NCBI GenBank assembly: GCA_023445705.1
Contig: JAEXKM010000088.1
Coordinates: 1-24,253, forward strand
Source: Pseudomonadota bacterium
GTDB lineage: Bacteria > Pseudomonadota > Alphaproteobacteria > Caulobacterales > Caulobacteraceae
Direction: 5' to 3'
DNA length: 24,253 nt
The translations under genes were made by a program, and so were the position numbers. Every line of letters starts with the position of its first letter. The first letter of the stretch is position 1. The notes beneath the pieces were generated by a model that saw only the letters and a program-made list of their open reading frames with translations, had not been told where the DNA came from and did not search any database. Below, piece by piece: positions 6,974 through 14,699 of this stretch.

Positions 6974-7414
6974 ATGTACAAGCACATCCTCATCTCGACC
7001 GACGGTTCCGACGTTGCTCAAAAGGGCGTCGAACAAGGCTTGGCCCTGGCCAAGGCCACGGGCGCCCGCGTGACCCTGATCACGGTGACTGAAGCCTTCC
7101 CGATCTACGCGACCGCCGGCGCCGGCTGGGTTTCCACCGAGATGGCGAACTACGACGAGATCCAGAAGGAGCACGCCGAGAACATCCTGGCCCGCACCAA
7201 GGAAGCCGCCGACAAGCTGGGCGTGGCCAACGAGACGCTCTACGTCCCCAACACGCCGCCGGCCGAAGCCATCATCGAAGCGGCCAAGAGCCGTGGCTGC
7301 GACCTGATCGCCATGGCCTCCCACGGCCGCCGCGGCATCGGCCGCCTGCTGCTGGGCAGCCAGACCTCCGAAGTGCTGTCCCACGCCCCCGTCCCGGTCC
7401 TGGTGGTGCGCTGA
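6974..7414 (+). CDS. Universal stress protein, UspA family
   Basis: A 146-residue single-domain Usp. It starts MYKHILISTDGSD, with the acidic residue of the first strand (D10) that contacts nucleotide in the family. The C-terminal ATP loop is MASHGRRGIGRLLLGS: A115-x2-G118-x9-G128-S129. This is the ATP-binding G-2x-G-9x-G-S/T motif with Ala for the first Gly, as is common, and PVPVLVVR closes the domain. The protein probably binds ATP in the cytoplasm and acts in survival under stress, but the exact role of such paralogues is usually unknown. The ATG at 6974 has GGGAG at 6964-6968; a longer in-frame start at 6884 lacks family similarity. It is divergent from aqpZ and just upstream of ssrA. 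Confidence 0.92.
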   Translation: MYKHILISTDGSDVAQKGVEQGLALAKATGARVTLITVTEAFPIYATAGAGWVSTEMANYDEIQKEHAENILARTKEAADKLGVANETLYVPNTPPAEAIIEAAKSRGCDLIAMASHGRRGIGRLLLGSQTSEVLSHAPVPVLVVR

Positions 7415-7459
7415 TCATGTCGGCGGGCGTGATGGCTCTTCAAAAACCCTCCGCCCGCC

Positions 7460-7467
7460 CCTATATT
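7460..7467 (+). promoter_or_regulatory. Candidate -10 element of the tmRNA promoter
   Basis: CCTATATT resembles the Caulobacter -10 GCTANAWC and contains TATATT. It is followed seven bases later by the first hairpin of the acceptor piece. No good -35 is seen upstream, in or near CTTCAAAAACC. Confidence 0.35.
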
Positions 7468-7473
7468 CAGACC

Positions 7474-7795
7474 GTCGGGTTCGCCCGACTATGGAGATAA
7501 ACGCGCACGAAATAAGCGGACTGGACCCGGGTGCGATTCCCGGCGGCTCCACCAATCTTTCCCCGGTCGTTATCGCCGGAAAGCATGGGGCCGATCAGCA
7601 TCGACAGACGTGTAAAGGTGTTGCTTTCTCTCGGCTTGGCCCACCGTTCCGGGCTTTAAACTAAATGCGAACGATAACTTCGCTGAAGAAGTCCGTCTGG
7701 CTGCGTAAGCGGTCCGATAGATTTCGACCTAAACTCCTAGCGTCTTAGCAGCGCTAGGCGGGGCCGGGAGGGGGCCTTGCAACAGAACCCCTCCA
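7474..7795 (+). ncRNA. ssrA: tmRNA, circularly permuted two-piece form
   Basis: tmRNA rescues stalled ribosomes and appends a degradation tag. The gene order is permuted, as is typical of alphaproteobacteria. The acceptor piece comes first: a hairpin GTCGGG-TTCG-CCCGAC (7474-7489), a T arm with stem CCGGG/CCCGG, and the encoded 3' end GGCTCCACCA ending at 7554. A removed spacer (7555-7586) follows. The coding piece then starts with GGGGCCG at 7587, which pairs over seven positions with CGGCTCC (7544-7550). This pairing includes the G3-U alanine identity pair. The tag frame is at 7667-7708. After it come a 7-bp hairpin CCTAGCG/CGCTAGG (7736-7758) and a GGAGGGG/CCCCTCC pairing (7767-7794). The outer ends (about 7474 and 7795) are estimates. 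Confidence 0.93.
7667..7708 (+). other. ssrA: tmRNA-encoded proteolysis tag reading frame
   Basis: From the resume codon GCG (7667) to TAA (7706-7708) the frame reads ANDNFAEEVRLAA. With the alanine carried by tmRNA the full tag is AANDNFAEEVRLAA. The first nine residues equal the Caulobacter crescentus tag AANDNFAEEFAVAA, which is the part SspB contacts. The end VRLAA differs from FAVAA but keeps the C-terminal Ala-Ala read by ClpX. Confidence 0.92.
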
Positions 7796-7903
7796 CCTTC
7801 TTCCCAAAAACCTTGCGATAGAACGTCTCGCCGGACGCGACTCGCCTTGCGCGCGGACACCGAAACGCTAGGCTCGCCGCAATTCAGTACCCCCGGAGTT
7901 TCG

Positions 7904-8383
7904 ATGGCCCAGGATCCGCCGGCCCAAGATCAGATGCACTATGACGCCATGGCCCAGGAGGCCCTGCGCGGCGTGGTGAAGGCCGCCCTGAAGCGAGCCG
8001 CGGCGCCGGAAGGCCTGCCGGGCGCGCACCATTTCTACATCACCTTCAAGACCAACGCCCCGGGCGTCTCCGGCCCCAACGACCTGCTCAGCAAGTACCC
8101 GGACGAGATGACCATCGTCCTGCAGCATCAGTACTGGGACCTGGCGCCGGGCGAGACCTTCTTCTCCGTCACCCTGAAGTTCGGCGGCCAGCCCAAGCGC
8201 CTTTCGGTGCCCTACGCGGCGGTCAGCCGTTTCTACGACCCCAGCGTCCAGTTCCTTCTGCAATTCGAGGCGCCCGCCGCGGCCGCCGCCCTGCCGACCG
8301 CCGAACCGCCGCCGGCTCCGGACGAACCGACGGACCCGAACGCGCCCAACGTCGTCTCGCTCGATACCTTCCGCAAAAAGTAG
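7904..8383 (+). CDS. sspB: SspB, alpha-proteobacterial ClpXP adaptor for ssrA-tagged proteins
   Basis: This 159-residue protein matches the alpha-type SspB, which binds the ssrA tag and delivers tagged proteins to ClpXP. The core (about 5-125) includes QEALRGVVKAALKRAA and HFYITFKTNAPGV. It is followed by SKYPDEMTIVLQHQYWDL, then FGGQPKRLSVPYAAVSRFYDPSV, a strongly conserved set in this family. A Pro/Ala-rich flexible linker leads to a conserved tail, VVSLDTFRKK, the expected ClpX N-domain docking peptide. The ATG at 7904 has GGAG at 7895-7898. The gene lies immediately downstream of ssrA, so tag and adaptor are encoded side by side. Its stop is four bases before the next start, suggesting an operon. 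Confidence 0.95.
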   Translation: MAQDPPAQDQMHYDAMAQEALRGVVKAALKRAAAPEGLPGAHHFYITFKTNAPGVSGPNDLLSKYPDEMTIVLQHQYWDLAPGETFFSVTLKFGGQPKRLSVPYAAVSRFYDPSVQFLLQFEAPAAAAALPTAEPPPAPDEPTDPNAPNVVSLDTFRKK

Positions 8384-8387
8384 GCCC

Positions 8388-8855
8388 ATGACCGACGTCG
8401 CCCCCGAGCCGGAGGCTCTCACCGACGAAGCAATCCTCGCGCGCTTCCAGCGCTCGAAGAACCAGCCGACGGGCTCTCAGACCCTGGGCTTCCGCATCGT
8501 CGCCGTCAGTCAGGCCGACAAGTCGGTCGAGGTCGAGTTCGAAGCCAAGGCCGAGCTGCTGCTCAACCCGATGAAGCAGGTCCAGGGCGGCTATCTCTGC
8601 GCCATGCTGGACGAGTGCATGTCGGTGGCCTGCATGGTCGCTTCGGGCATGACCCACGTGGCGCCCACCGCCGAGATGAAGACGACCTTCTTCCGGCCGG
8701 CCCTGCCCGGCAAACTCAAGGGTGTCGGCCGGGTCGCCAAGTGGGGCCGGACCATCGCCTTCACCGAGGGTGAGCTCTACGACGGCGAAGGGCGGCTGCT
8801 CGCCAAGGCGACGGGCACGGCGGTGCCAACGCCATTCCAGCGCTACAAGAGCTGA
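8388..8855 (+). CDS. PaaI-type hotdog thioesterase
   Basis: The 155-residue protein has the single hotdog fold of PaaI-like acyl-CoA thioesterases. The central helix carries QGGYLCAMLDECMSVAC, where G67-G68 and D75-E76 correspond to the HGG-x(6)-D active-site segment, with Gln in place of the usual His. Later strands include TAEMKTTFFRPALPGKLKGVGRV and the final FTEGELYDGEGRLLAKATGT pattern. Substrate cannot be told from sequence; medium-chain or aryl acyl-CoA is usual. The start lies four bases after the sspB stop, and the stop is one base before the next ATG, so the three genes are probably cotranscribed and translationally coupled. Confidence 0.88.
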   Translation: MTDVAPEPEALTDEAILARFQRSKNQPTGSQTLGFRIVAVSQADKSVEVEFEAKAELLLNPMKQVQGGYLCAMLDECMSVACMVASGMTHVAPTAEMKTTFFRPALPGKLKGVGRVAKWGRTIAFTEGELYDGEGRLLAKATGTAVPTPFQRYKS

Positions 8856-8856
8856 C

Positions 8857-9627
8857 ATGTCCTGGCGCGCTGGCATTGTCGGCGTGCTCCTCACTTTCCT
8901 TTCCGCACTGGCGTCTCCTGCCGTAGCGGAAACCCCGTTCGGCGACTGGGCCGCCATCGTCGTGGCCGGCGACTTCCACGGCAGCGGCGGCGGCCCGACA
9001 GAGGCCTTCGACAACGCGCGACGCGACGTCTCGAAGGAGCTTCAGCGGCTGGGCTTCCAGGCCCAGAACATGCGCCAGTTCTCCGTGCGCCCGACCCGTT
9101 ACAAAGAAGCTCCGATCAAGTCGGAGCCCCGCGCCATCTACGAGAACCTGGCGGACCTCGCCGGCAAGGCGCGCTCGGGCTGCCTGCTCTACTTCACCTC
9201 CCACGGCGCGCCGCAAGGCGTGGTCATCGACAATCAGATCCTCACCCCGGGGATTCTGGGGCGCATCATCGACGCGGCCTGCCCCAACCGACCGACCATC
9301 GTCATCATGTCGGCCTGCTATTCGGGCGTGTTCGTGCGGCCGCTGGCCCAGGCGAACCGGATGATCCTGACCGCCGCGCGGCCGGACCGCACCTCCTTCG
9401 GCTGCGGCGAGGACAACATCTATCCGTTCTTCGACGACTGCGTGCTGAAGTCGAGCCCCTCGGCCAAGGACTTCGCAGCCCTCGCCGGGGCGGTGAAAAC
9501 ATGCGTGGCTGTGCGCGAGGTGGCCGAGGGCATGCGACCGCCGTCGGAACCGCAGATCTGGATCGGCGGCGAGCTTCGCCCGATGCTACCGCTCTACGCC
9601 TTCCCCCGGGGGCCGCCCGGCGGCTGA
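8857..9627 (+). CDS. Secreted C13-family (legumain-like, caspase-fold) cysteine peptidase
   Basis: The 256-residue protein begins with a Sec signal peptide of about 24 residues ending AVA, so the enzyme should be periplasmic or exported. The mature part has the clan CD catalytic pair: H116 in LLYFTSHG and C154 in IVIMSACYSG, each after a hydrophobic strand as in legumain/C13 and caspase folds. WAAIVVAGD near the start of the mature part and FDNARRDVSKELQRLGF match the first strand and helix. Bacterial C13-like proteins have unknown substrates. The ATG follows the thioesterase stop by one base, so expression is probably coupled. Two small hairpins just after the stop suggest the end of the operon. 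Confidence 0.88.
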   Translation: MSWRAGIVGVLLTFLSALASPAVAETPFGDWAAIVVAGDFHGSGGGPTEAFDNARRDVSKELQRLGFQAQNMRQFSVRPTRYKEAPIKSEPRAIYENLADLAGKARSGCLLYFTSHGAPQGVVIDNQILTPGILGRIIDAACPNRPTIVIMSACYSGVFVRPLAQANRMILTAARPDRTSFGCGEDNIYPFFDDCVLKSSPSAKDFAALAGAVKTCVAVREVAEGMRPPSEPQIWIGGELRPMLPLYAFPRGPPGG

Positions 9628-9629
9628 CC

Positions 9630-9659
9630 AGCCTTCCACAGGCTGCGCGGTCTCCGCGC
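9630..9659 (+). terminator. Tandem hairpins after the sspB operon
   Basis: AGCCT/AGGCT (9630-9644) and GCGCGG-TCT-CCGCGC (9645-9659) lie back to back directly after the peptidase stop codon. No T run follows. They are a plausible transcript end for the three-gene unit. Confidence 0.4.
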
Positions 9660-9733
9660 CGAAAGCGCTCTAGCGACTCCCGCGCAGGGCGCCTTACAAC
9701 TGGATTCTGCAGACAGATCAGGGCCCTTCGTCG

Positions 9734-11878
9734 ATGCGTTTGATCTCCAAGGCCGTTCTCGCCCTCGCGCTGACTTGGGCGGCCCCTCCGGCCTTGGCGC
9801 AGGACGACGCCGCACCCTCGAGCCCGCCCGCATCGGTCAATCTGCCCAAGGCGCCCGTCCCCTACACCAGCCTCCAGAAGAAGGCTGCGCCGCGTCCACG
9901 GCCGGCGGTCGCGCCCACCGCCGCGGCGGCGCCGCCGACCACACCGCCCCCAGCCGCCGCCCTACCGGTCACGCCCAGTGGCGCGCGCCTGGCGCCCGAT
10001 CAGCCGATCCCTCAGGCCGAGTTGGAGGCCTTCGTCGACGGCGCCGTGCGCGGCGCCATGGCCCGCGATCACATCGCCGGCGTCACCGTCTCCGTCGTTC
10101 AGAACGGCCAGGTCGTGCTCAAGAAGGGCTACGGCTTCGCCAGCCTCTCGCCGGCCCGCAAGGTCGATCCCGACCGCACGCTCTTTCGCATCGGCTCGAT
10201 CTCCAAGACCTTCACCTGGATCGCCCTGATGAAAGAGGTCGAGGCTGGTCGCATCCGCCTCGACGCGCCGGTGAACCTCTATCTGCCCGAGCGGGTGCAG
10301 GTGCGCGACCAGGGCTTCCGCACGCCCGTTCGGGTCATCAATCTGATGGATCACTCCCCAGGCTTCGAAGACCGCGCCCTTGGGCATCTCTTCGAGAAGG
10401 ACTTCAACCGCGTCCGTCCCCTGGCCGAGTACCTGCGCCAGGAACGCCCCAGCCGCGTCCGCGCGCCGGGCGTCTCGCCCGCCTACTCCAATTACGGCGC
10501 GGCCCTGGCGGGCGAGGCCGTGTCCTACGTCTCGGGCAAGCCCTTCGAGCGGCTGATCGAGGAGTCGATCTTCCTGCCCATCGGCATGAACAACACCAGC
10601 TTCCGCGAGCCCCATCCGCCGAAGGCCGGCATCCCAGCCCCGATGCCCGATCGTCTCGCTCAGAACGTCTCCGACGGCTACCGCTGGACGCCTGACGGGT
10701 TCGAGAAACGGCCCTTCGAGTTCATCAGCCAAGTGGCGCCGGCTGGCTCGGCGTCGTCCACCGCCGCTGACATGGCGCGCTACATGCAGCTCCTGCTGGC
10801 CGGCGGAACCTTGGACGGAAAGGTCGTCTACGGCACTCGCGCGGCGCAGGCTTTCCGCACCCAGATCCGCAAGACTCCGCCCGGCATCAACGGCTGGCGT
10901 CACGGCTTCATCGAGTACCCGCTGCCGGGCGAGCGGACCGGCTTCGGCCACGCCGGCGGGACCCTGTCCTTCCTGTCGAATATGGTCATCGCGCCGGACC
11001 TCGGACTCGGGGTCTTCATCAGTACAAACACTGAGACGGGCGGCCAGCTCTCGCGCACCCTCCTCAGCGACATCGTCCAGCAGTTCTACGCTCCGCCGCA
11101 AGCCTTCCCCCGAGCCGGATCGCCCGCGCTCGCACAGCGCGCCGGCGACTTTGCCGGCCACTATGTGGGCACGCGACGGGCCTATGGCGGCCTTGAGGGC
11201 ATGGTCGGCCTGATGATCGGCGGAGCCTCTGTCTCGGTCACCGACGACGGCCGGTTGGTCGTCAAGGCTGATGGCCAAGCCCGCCAATTCGCGCCCGAAG
11301 GCGACCCCGCGCGCGGCCGCTTCGTCTCGCTCTCCGGTCCCGATCGCCTGGTCTTCGCCATGGAGGATGGCAAGGCGGGGAGCTTCCGGACCAGTTTGGG
11401 TGAACAGACTTTTCAACGCACGGGGTTCTGGCGCCGCCCAGGCCTGCTCGCCGGCCTGAGCGTGCTCAGCGCCCTCGCCGCCCTGGCCACGCTTGGGGGC
11501 CTGCTAGTGCGCAATCGGCGCGAGTTCCGCGAGACCTCGACCCAGCGCCAGGCCAGCCTCCTGCAGAACGCCCAGGCCATACTCTGGCTGACCGCCTTCG
11601 CCCTGTTCGGCGTCTGGGCGAGCCGCGCCTCCGACGTCGCCAACGTCATGTATGGCTGGCCCGGAGCGCCCTTGCTCATCGCGTCGGCCTGCGTGTTGGT
11701 CGCGACCGCCCTGACCATCGGCGGGCTGATCCTGCTGCCGGGTGTCTGGCGAGGCGGGCGCAGGGTTGATTCGTGGTCCCCGGCTCGCAAATTTGCCTAC
11801 TCGTTCACCGCCGTCCTCTATGGCGCTTACGCGGTCGTCCTGGGCTTCTGGGGCGCACTTAGCCCTTGGAATGGTTAA
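9734..11878 (+). CDS. Membrane-anchored beta-lactamase-fold serine hydrolase
   Basis: A 714-residue protein of the class C beta-lactamase / DD-peptidase / esterase superfamily. A signal peptide (1-22, ending ALA) and a Pro/Ala-rich linker to about residue 95 precede the catalytic domain. The active-site motifs are SISK (S155-K158), YSN (Y251-N253) and HAGG (406-409) in the place of KTG. After the catalytic domain there is a beta-rich segment (about 465-560). Four hydrophobic segments then follow (about 569-592, 613-630, 645-672 and 684-710), so the enzyme is periplasmic and held in the inner membrane. Substrate is unknown; peptidoglycan peptides, D-amino peptides or esters are possible. The ribosome binding site is weak. 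It stands alone between the sspB operon and the flagellar operon. Confidence 0.9.
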   Translation: MRLISKAVLALALTWAAPPALAQDDAAPSSPPASVNLPKAPVPYTSLQKKAAPRPRPAVAPTAAAAPPTTPPPAAALPVTPSGARLAPDQPIPQAELEAFVDGAVRGAMARDHIAGVTVSVVQNGQVVLKKGYGFASLSPARKVDPDRTLFRIGSISKTFTWIALMKEVEAGRIRLDAPVNLYLPERVQVRDQGFRTPVRVINLMDHSPGFEDRALGHLFEKDFNRVRPLAEYLRQERPSRVRAPGVSPAYSNYGAALAGEAVSYVSGKPFERLIEESIFLPIGMNNTSFREPHPPKAGIPAPMPDRLAQNVSDGYRWTPDGFEKRPFEFISQVAPAGSASSTAADMARYMQLLLAGGTLDGKVVYGTRAAQAFRTQIRKTPPGINGWRHGFIEYPLPGERTGFGHAGGTLSFLSNMVIAPDLGLGVFISTNTETGGQLSRTLLSDIVQQFYAPPQAFPRAGSPALAQRAGDFAGHYVGTRRAYGGLEGMVGLMIGGASVSVTDDGRLVVKADGQARQFAPEGDPARGRFVSLSGPDRLVFAMEDGKAGSFRTSLGEQTFQRTGFWRRPGLLAGLSVLSALAALATLGGLLVRNRREFRETSTQRQASLLQNAQAILWLTAFALFGVWASRASDVANVMYGWPGAPLLIASACVLVATALTIGGLILLPGVWRGGRRVDSWSPARKFAYSFTAVLYGAYAVVLGFWGALSPWNG

Positions 11879-11938
11879 GCTTTCGAGAGATCGCTCGCTA
11901 GAGTCCGTTCGGTGAAATGGGGCGATCGCGCCTCAAAT

Positions 11939-11970
11939 GTAAACGCGTCGTTTACCAACTGCTGGGTAAA
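11939..11970 (+). promoter_or_regulatory. Overlapping inverted repeats upstream of fliF
   Basis: GTAAAC (11939-11944) and GTTTAC (11950-11955) form a perfect inverted repeat. TTTACC (11951-11956), sharing the same bases, forms another with GGTAAA (11965-11970). The three half sites lie 60-90 bases before the fliF start, in the expected regulatory region. They do not match the CtrA consensus TTAA-N7-TTAA. GCGGG/CCCGC (11987-12007) is a further inverted repeat closer to the gene. Confidence 0.4.
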
Positions 11971-12030
11971 TCCTGCCTAGCGGAGGGCGGGTAGACGTTC
12001 GTCCCGCGTACCCTGGGAAGGACGCCGCCT

Positions 12031-13677
12031 GTGAACAACCTTGTCGCTGCGCTGCAGAGGTTCGGGATTGGTCGGCTCGCCGCCATCCTGGGCATTGGCG
12101 CTGGCGTCGCGGCCGCCCTCATCGCGCTCACCATGAATCTGGGCGAACCCAAGGCCCTGCTCTATTCGAACCTGGACCTCAAGGAGGCCGGATCGATCAC
12201 CACGGCCCTCGATCAGGCTGGGGTAAAGTACGAGGTAAAGGGCGATGGCTCGACCATCATGGTCGGCCGCGATCAGGTCGCCTCCACGCGCCTCATGTTG
12301 TCGAGCAAAGGCCTGCCGACTTCGGGGTCGGTGGGCTACGAAATCTTCGATGAGACCTCGGCCCTCGGCCAGACCGATTTTGTCCAGCAACTGAACCGCC
12401 AGCGCGCCCTGGAAGGCGAACTGGCCCGCACCATCCGCAGCCTCGACGGCGTCACCTCCGCCCGCGTGCACCTGGTGCTGCCCAAGCGCCAGCTCTTCGA
12501 GGAAGAGAACGAACAGCCTTCCGCCTCGGTGACCATCGGAGTCGGCGGCCGCGCGCCGTCGGCCGACCAGGTCCAGGCGATCCAGAACCTGGTGTCCAGC
12601 GCAGTTCCGAACCTGAAGCCCGGCCGCGTGACCGTGGTCGACCAGCACGCCAAGACCCTCTCCGCCGGCGAGGACGGCTTCGGCGGTCAGGTCGCCGACG
12701 GCCGCCGCAGCGAGATCGAGCAGCGCATCGGCAAGACCGTCACCAAGCTGGTCGAAAGCGTCGTCGGGCCGGGCAAGGCCCGCGTGAACGTCACCGCCGA
12801 CCTAAACCTCGCGCGCGTTACGGTGCAGCAGGAAACCTTCGACCCCGATGGCCAGGTCGTCCGCTCCGAGACCACCAACGAAGAGAACGCGCGCGAGAAC
12901 CAGCCGGATCCCAACGGCGGCGTCACCGCCAGCGCCAACATCCCCGGCGGCCCTGCCATGGCCGGCGAGAGCCTCAACCAGACCCAGAGCGGCCGGACGG
13001 AATCCACCACCAACTACGAGATTTCCAAGACCATCCGCACCGAGGTGCAGGAGCCGGGCGACCTGAAGCGCCTGTCCGTCGCCGTCGCGGTCGATGGAGT
13101 CACCGCCCCGGGGACCGAGGGAAAGCCCGGCGCCTACACCCCGCGCTCGGCCGAGGAGATGCAGCGCATCGAACAACTGGTCCGCACGGCCGTCGGCTTC
13201 AACGCCGATCGCGGCGACCAGGTCACCGTGGTCAACACCCGCTTCGCCGCGCCGGAAGCCGAAGGCGGGGTCGAGGCCGCCAACCCGCTGATGGGCTTCG
13301 ACAAGAACGACATCATGCGCGCCGTGGAGCTCGGCATCCTGGCCCTGGTCGCGATCCTGATGATCTTCTTCGTGGTCCGCCCATTGCTGAAGCCGCCGGG
13401 CGGCAAGGCCGGCATGCCGGTGCTTGCCGGCGCCCCTGGCGTCACCCGCCTGGCCACCACGGCCGACGGCCAGCCGCTGCAGGTCACCGTCGATCCGGTC
13501 ACCGGCCAACAGCTCGCCCTGCCCGGCCCCGCCAACGAGCTGGAGCAGCGTATCGACATCGCCCGCATCGAGGGTCAGGTGAAGGCCTCGTCGGTGAAGC
13601 GGGTTTCAGAGTTCGTCGAAACCCACCCGGAGGAGTCGGTCTCGCTCCTTCGTAGCTGGCTCCACGAGTCCCAATGA
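12031..13677 (+). CDS. fliF: Flagellar MS-ring protein FliF
   Basis: The 548-residue protein forms the MS ring in the inner membrane, the base on which the rotor and export apparatus assemble. A first transmembrane segment (about 17-37) is followed by the ring-building domain (LYSNLDLKEAGSITTAL, then GYEIFDETSALGQTDFVQQLNRQRALEGELARTI). A second ring domain and a loop region follow. The second transmembrane segment is at about 430-452. The tail (about 500-548, VKRVSEFVETHPEESVSLLRSWL) is the FliG-binding peptide. It starts with GTG at 12031, with GGAAGGA about nine bases upstream, and its stop overlaps the fliG ATG. It is the first gene of a six-gene flagellar operon. Confidence 0.96.
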   Translation: MNNLVAALQRFGIGRLAAILGIGAGVAAALIALTMNLGEPKALLYSNLDLKEAGSITTALDQAGVKYEVKGDGSTIMVGRDQVASTRLMLSSKGLPTSGSVGYEIFDETSALGQTDFVQQLNRQRALEGELARTIRSLDGVTSARVHLVLPKRQLFEEENEQPSASVTIGVGGRAPSADQVQAIQNLVSSAVPNLKPGRVTVVDQHAKTLSAGEDGFGGQVADGRRSEIEQRIGKTVTKLVESVVGPGKARVNVTADLNLARVTVQQETFDPDGQVVRSETTNEENARENQPDPNGGVTASANIPGGPAMAGESLNQTQSGRTESTTNYEISKTIRTEVQEPGDLKRLSVAVAVDGVTAPGTEGKPGAYTPRSAEEMQRIEQLVRTAVGFNADRGDQVTVVNTRFAAPEAEGGVEAANPLMGFDKNDIMRAVELGILALVAILMIFFVVRPLLKPPGGKAGMPVLAGAPGVTRLATTADGQPLQVTVDPVTGQQLALPGPANELEQRIDIARIEGQVKASSVKRVSEFVETHPEESVSLLRSWLHESQ

Positions 13678-14699
13678 ACGCCCGGGTGAAAGCCATTTCC
13701 GATCCAGCCAAGCTGAGCGGCCCCGAACGTGCGGCGGTCGTCCTCCTCGCCCTCGGCGAGGAGCACAAGACCATTTGGGAACATTTGGACGAAGAGGAGA
13801 TCAAGGAGATCTCCCAGGCCATGGCCGGCCTCGGCACCGTCTCGGCCAGCGCGGTCGAACAGCTCCTGCTCGACTTCATCTCGGGCATGTCGGGCGCCGG
13901 GGCGATCATGGGCTCGTTCGAACAGACCCAGCGCCTGCTGCAGTCCTTCCTGCCGACCGACAAGGTCGACGCCCTTATGGAGGAAATCCGCGGCCCGGCC
14001 GGTCGGACCATGTGGGACAAGCTGGGCAACGTGAACGAGGCGGTGCTCGCCAACTATCTGAAGAACGAATACCCGCAGACCGTCGCGGTCGTGCTCTCGA
14101 AGGTGAAGTCCGACCACGCCGCCCGCGTCCTGGCGGCCCTTCCCGAGGACTTCGCGCTCGAATGCGTCACCCGCATGCTGCGCATGGAGCCGGTGCAGCG
14201 CGACATCCTCGACAAGATCGAGCAGACCCTGCGCACCGAGTTCATGTCCAACCTCGCGCGCACCTCCAAGCGTGACAGCCACGAGATGATGGCGGACATC
14301 TTCAACGCCTTCGATCGCCAGACCGAGGCCCGGTTCCTAACCGCCCTGGAAGAGCGCAGCCGCGAGAGCGCCGAGCGCATCCGCGCCCTGATGTTCGTCT
14401 TCGAAGACCTCTCCAAGCTCGACCCCGGCGGCGTCCAGACCCTGCTGCGCAATGTCGAGAAGGACCAGCTGGGCCTGGCGCTGAAGGGCGCCTCGGACTC
14501 CCTGCGCGAGATGTTCTTCTCGAACATGTCCGAGCGCGCTTCGAAGATCATGCGCGAGGACATGGAGAGCATGGGCCCGGTCCGCCTGCGCGACGTCGAC
14601 CAGGCGCAGATGGCCATGGTCCAGGTCGCTAAGGACCTCGCCGCCAAGGGCGAGATCATGCTGGCCGGCGCTGGCGGCGACGATGAGCTGATCTACTGA
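13674..14699 (+). CDS. fliG: Flagellar motor switch protein FliG
   Basis: The 341-residue rotor protein links the MS ring to FliM/FliN and transmits torque from the stator. The N-terminal domain binds FliF. The middle domain has NEYPQTVAVVLSKVKSDHAARVLAALPE, the EHPQ-type motif (here EYPQ). The C-terminal torque domain ends with FFSNMSERASKIMREDMESMGPVRLRDVDQAQ, which carries the charged residues that meet the stator. ATG at 13674 overlaps the fliF stop in an ATGA, and its TGA overlaps the next ATG, so translation is coupled on both sides. Confidence 0.96.
   Translation: MNARVKAISDPAKLSGPERAAVVLLALGEEHKTIWEHLDEEEIKEISQAMAGLGTVSASAVEQLLLDFISGMSGAGAIMGSFEQTQRLLQSFLPTDKVDALMEEIRGPAGRTMWDKLGNVNEAVLANYLKNEYPQTVAVVLSKVKSDHAARVLAALPEDFALECVTRMLRMEPVQRDILDKIEQTLRTEFMSNLARTSKRDSHEMMADIFNAFDRQTEARFLTALEERSRESAERIRALMFVFEDLSKLDPGGVQTLLRNVEKDQLGLALKGASDSLREMFFSNMSERASKIMREDMESMGPVRLRDVDQAQMAMVQVAKDLAAKGEIMLAGAGGDDELIY

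Noticed and set aside
7521..7554. A separate tRNA gene ending GGCTCCACCA
   Set aside because: Only a T arm and 3' acceptor strand are present; the 5' partner is at 7587, so this is the acceptor piece of a permuted tmRNA.
7847..7870. A housekeeping promoter for sspB (TTGCGCG then GCTA)
   Set aside because: Both boxes match the consensus in only about half of the positions; too weak to list.
9962..11416. Long minus-strand open frame opposite the serine hydrolase gene (484 codons)
   Set aside because: Composition is that of an antisense frame, and the plus-strand gene has clear SxxK, YSN and HAGG motifs.
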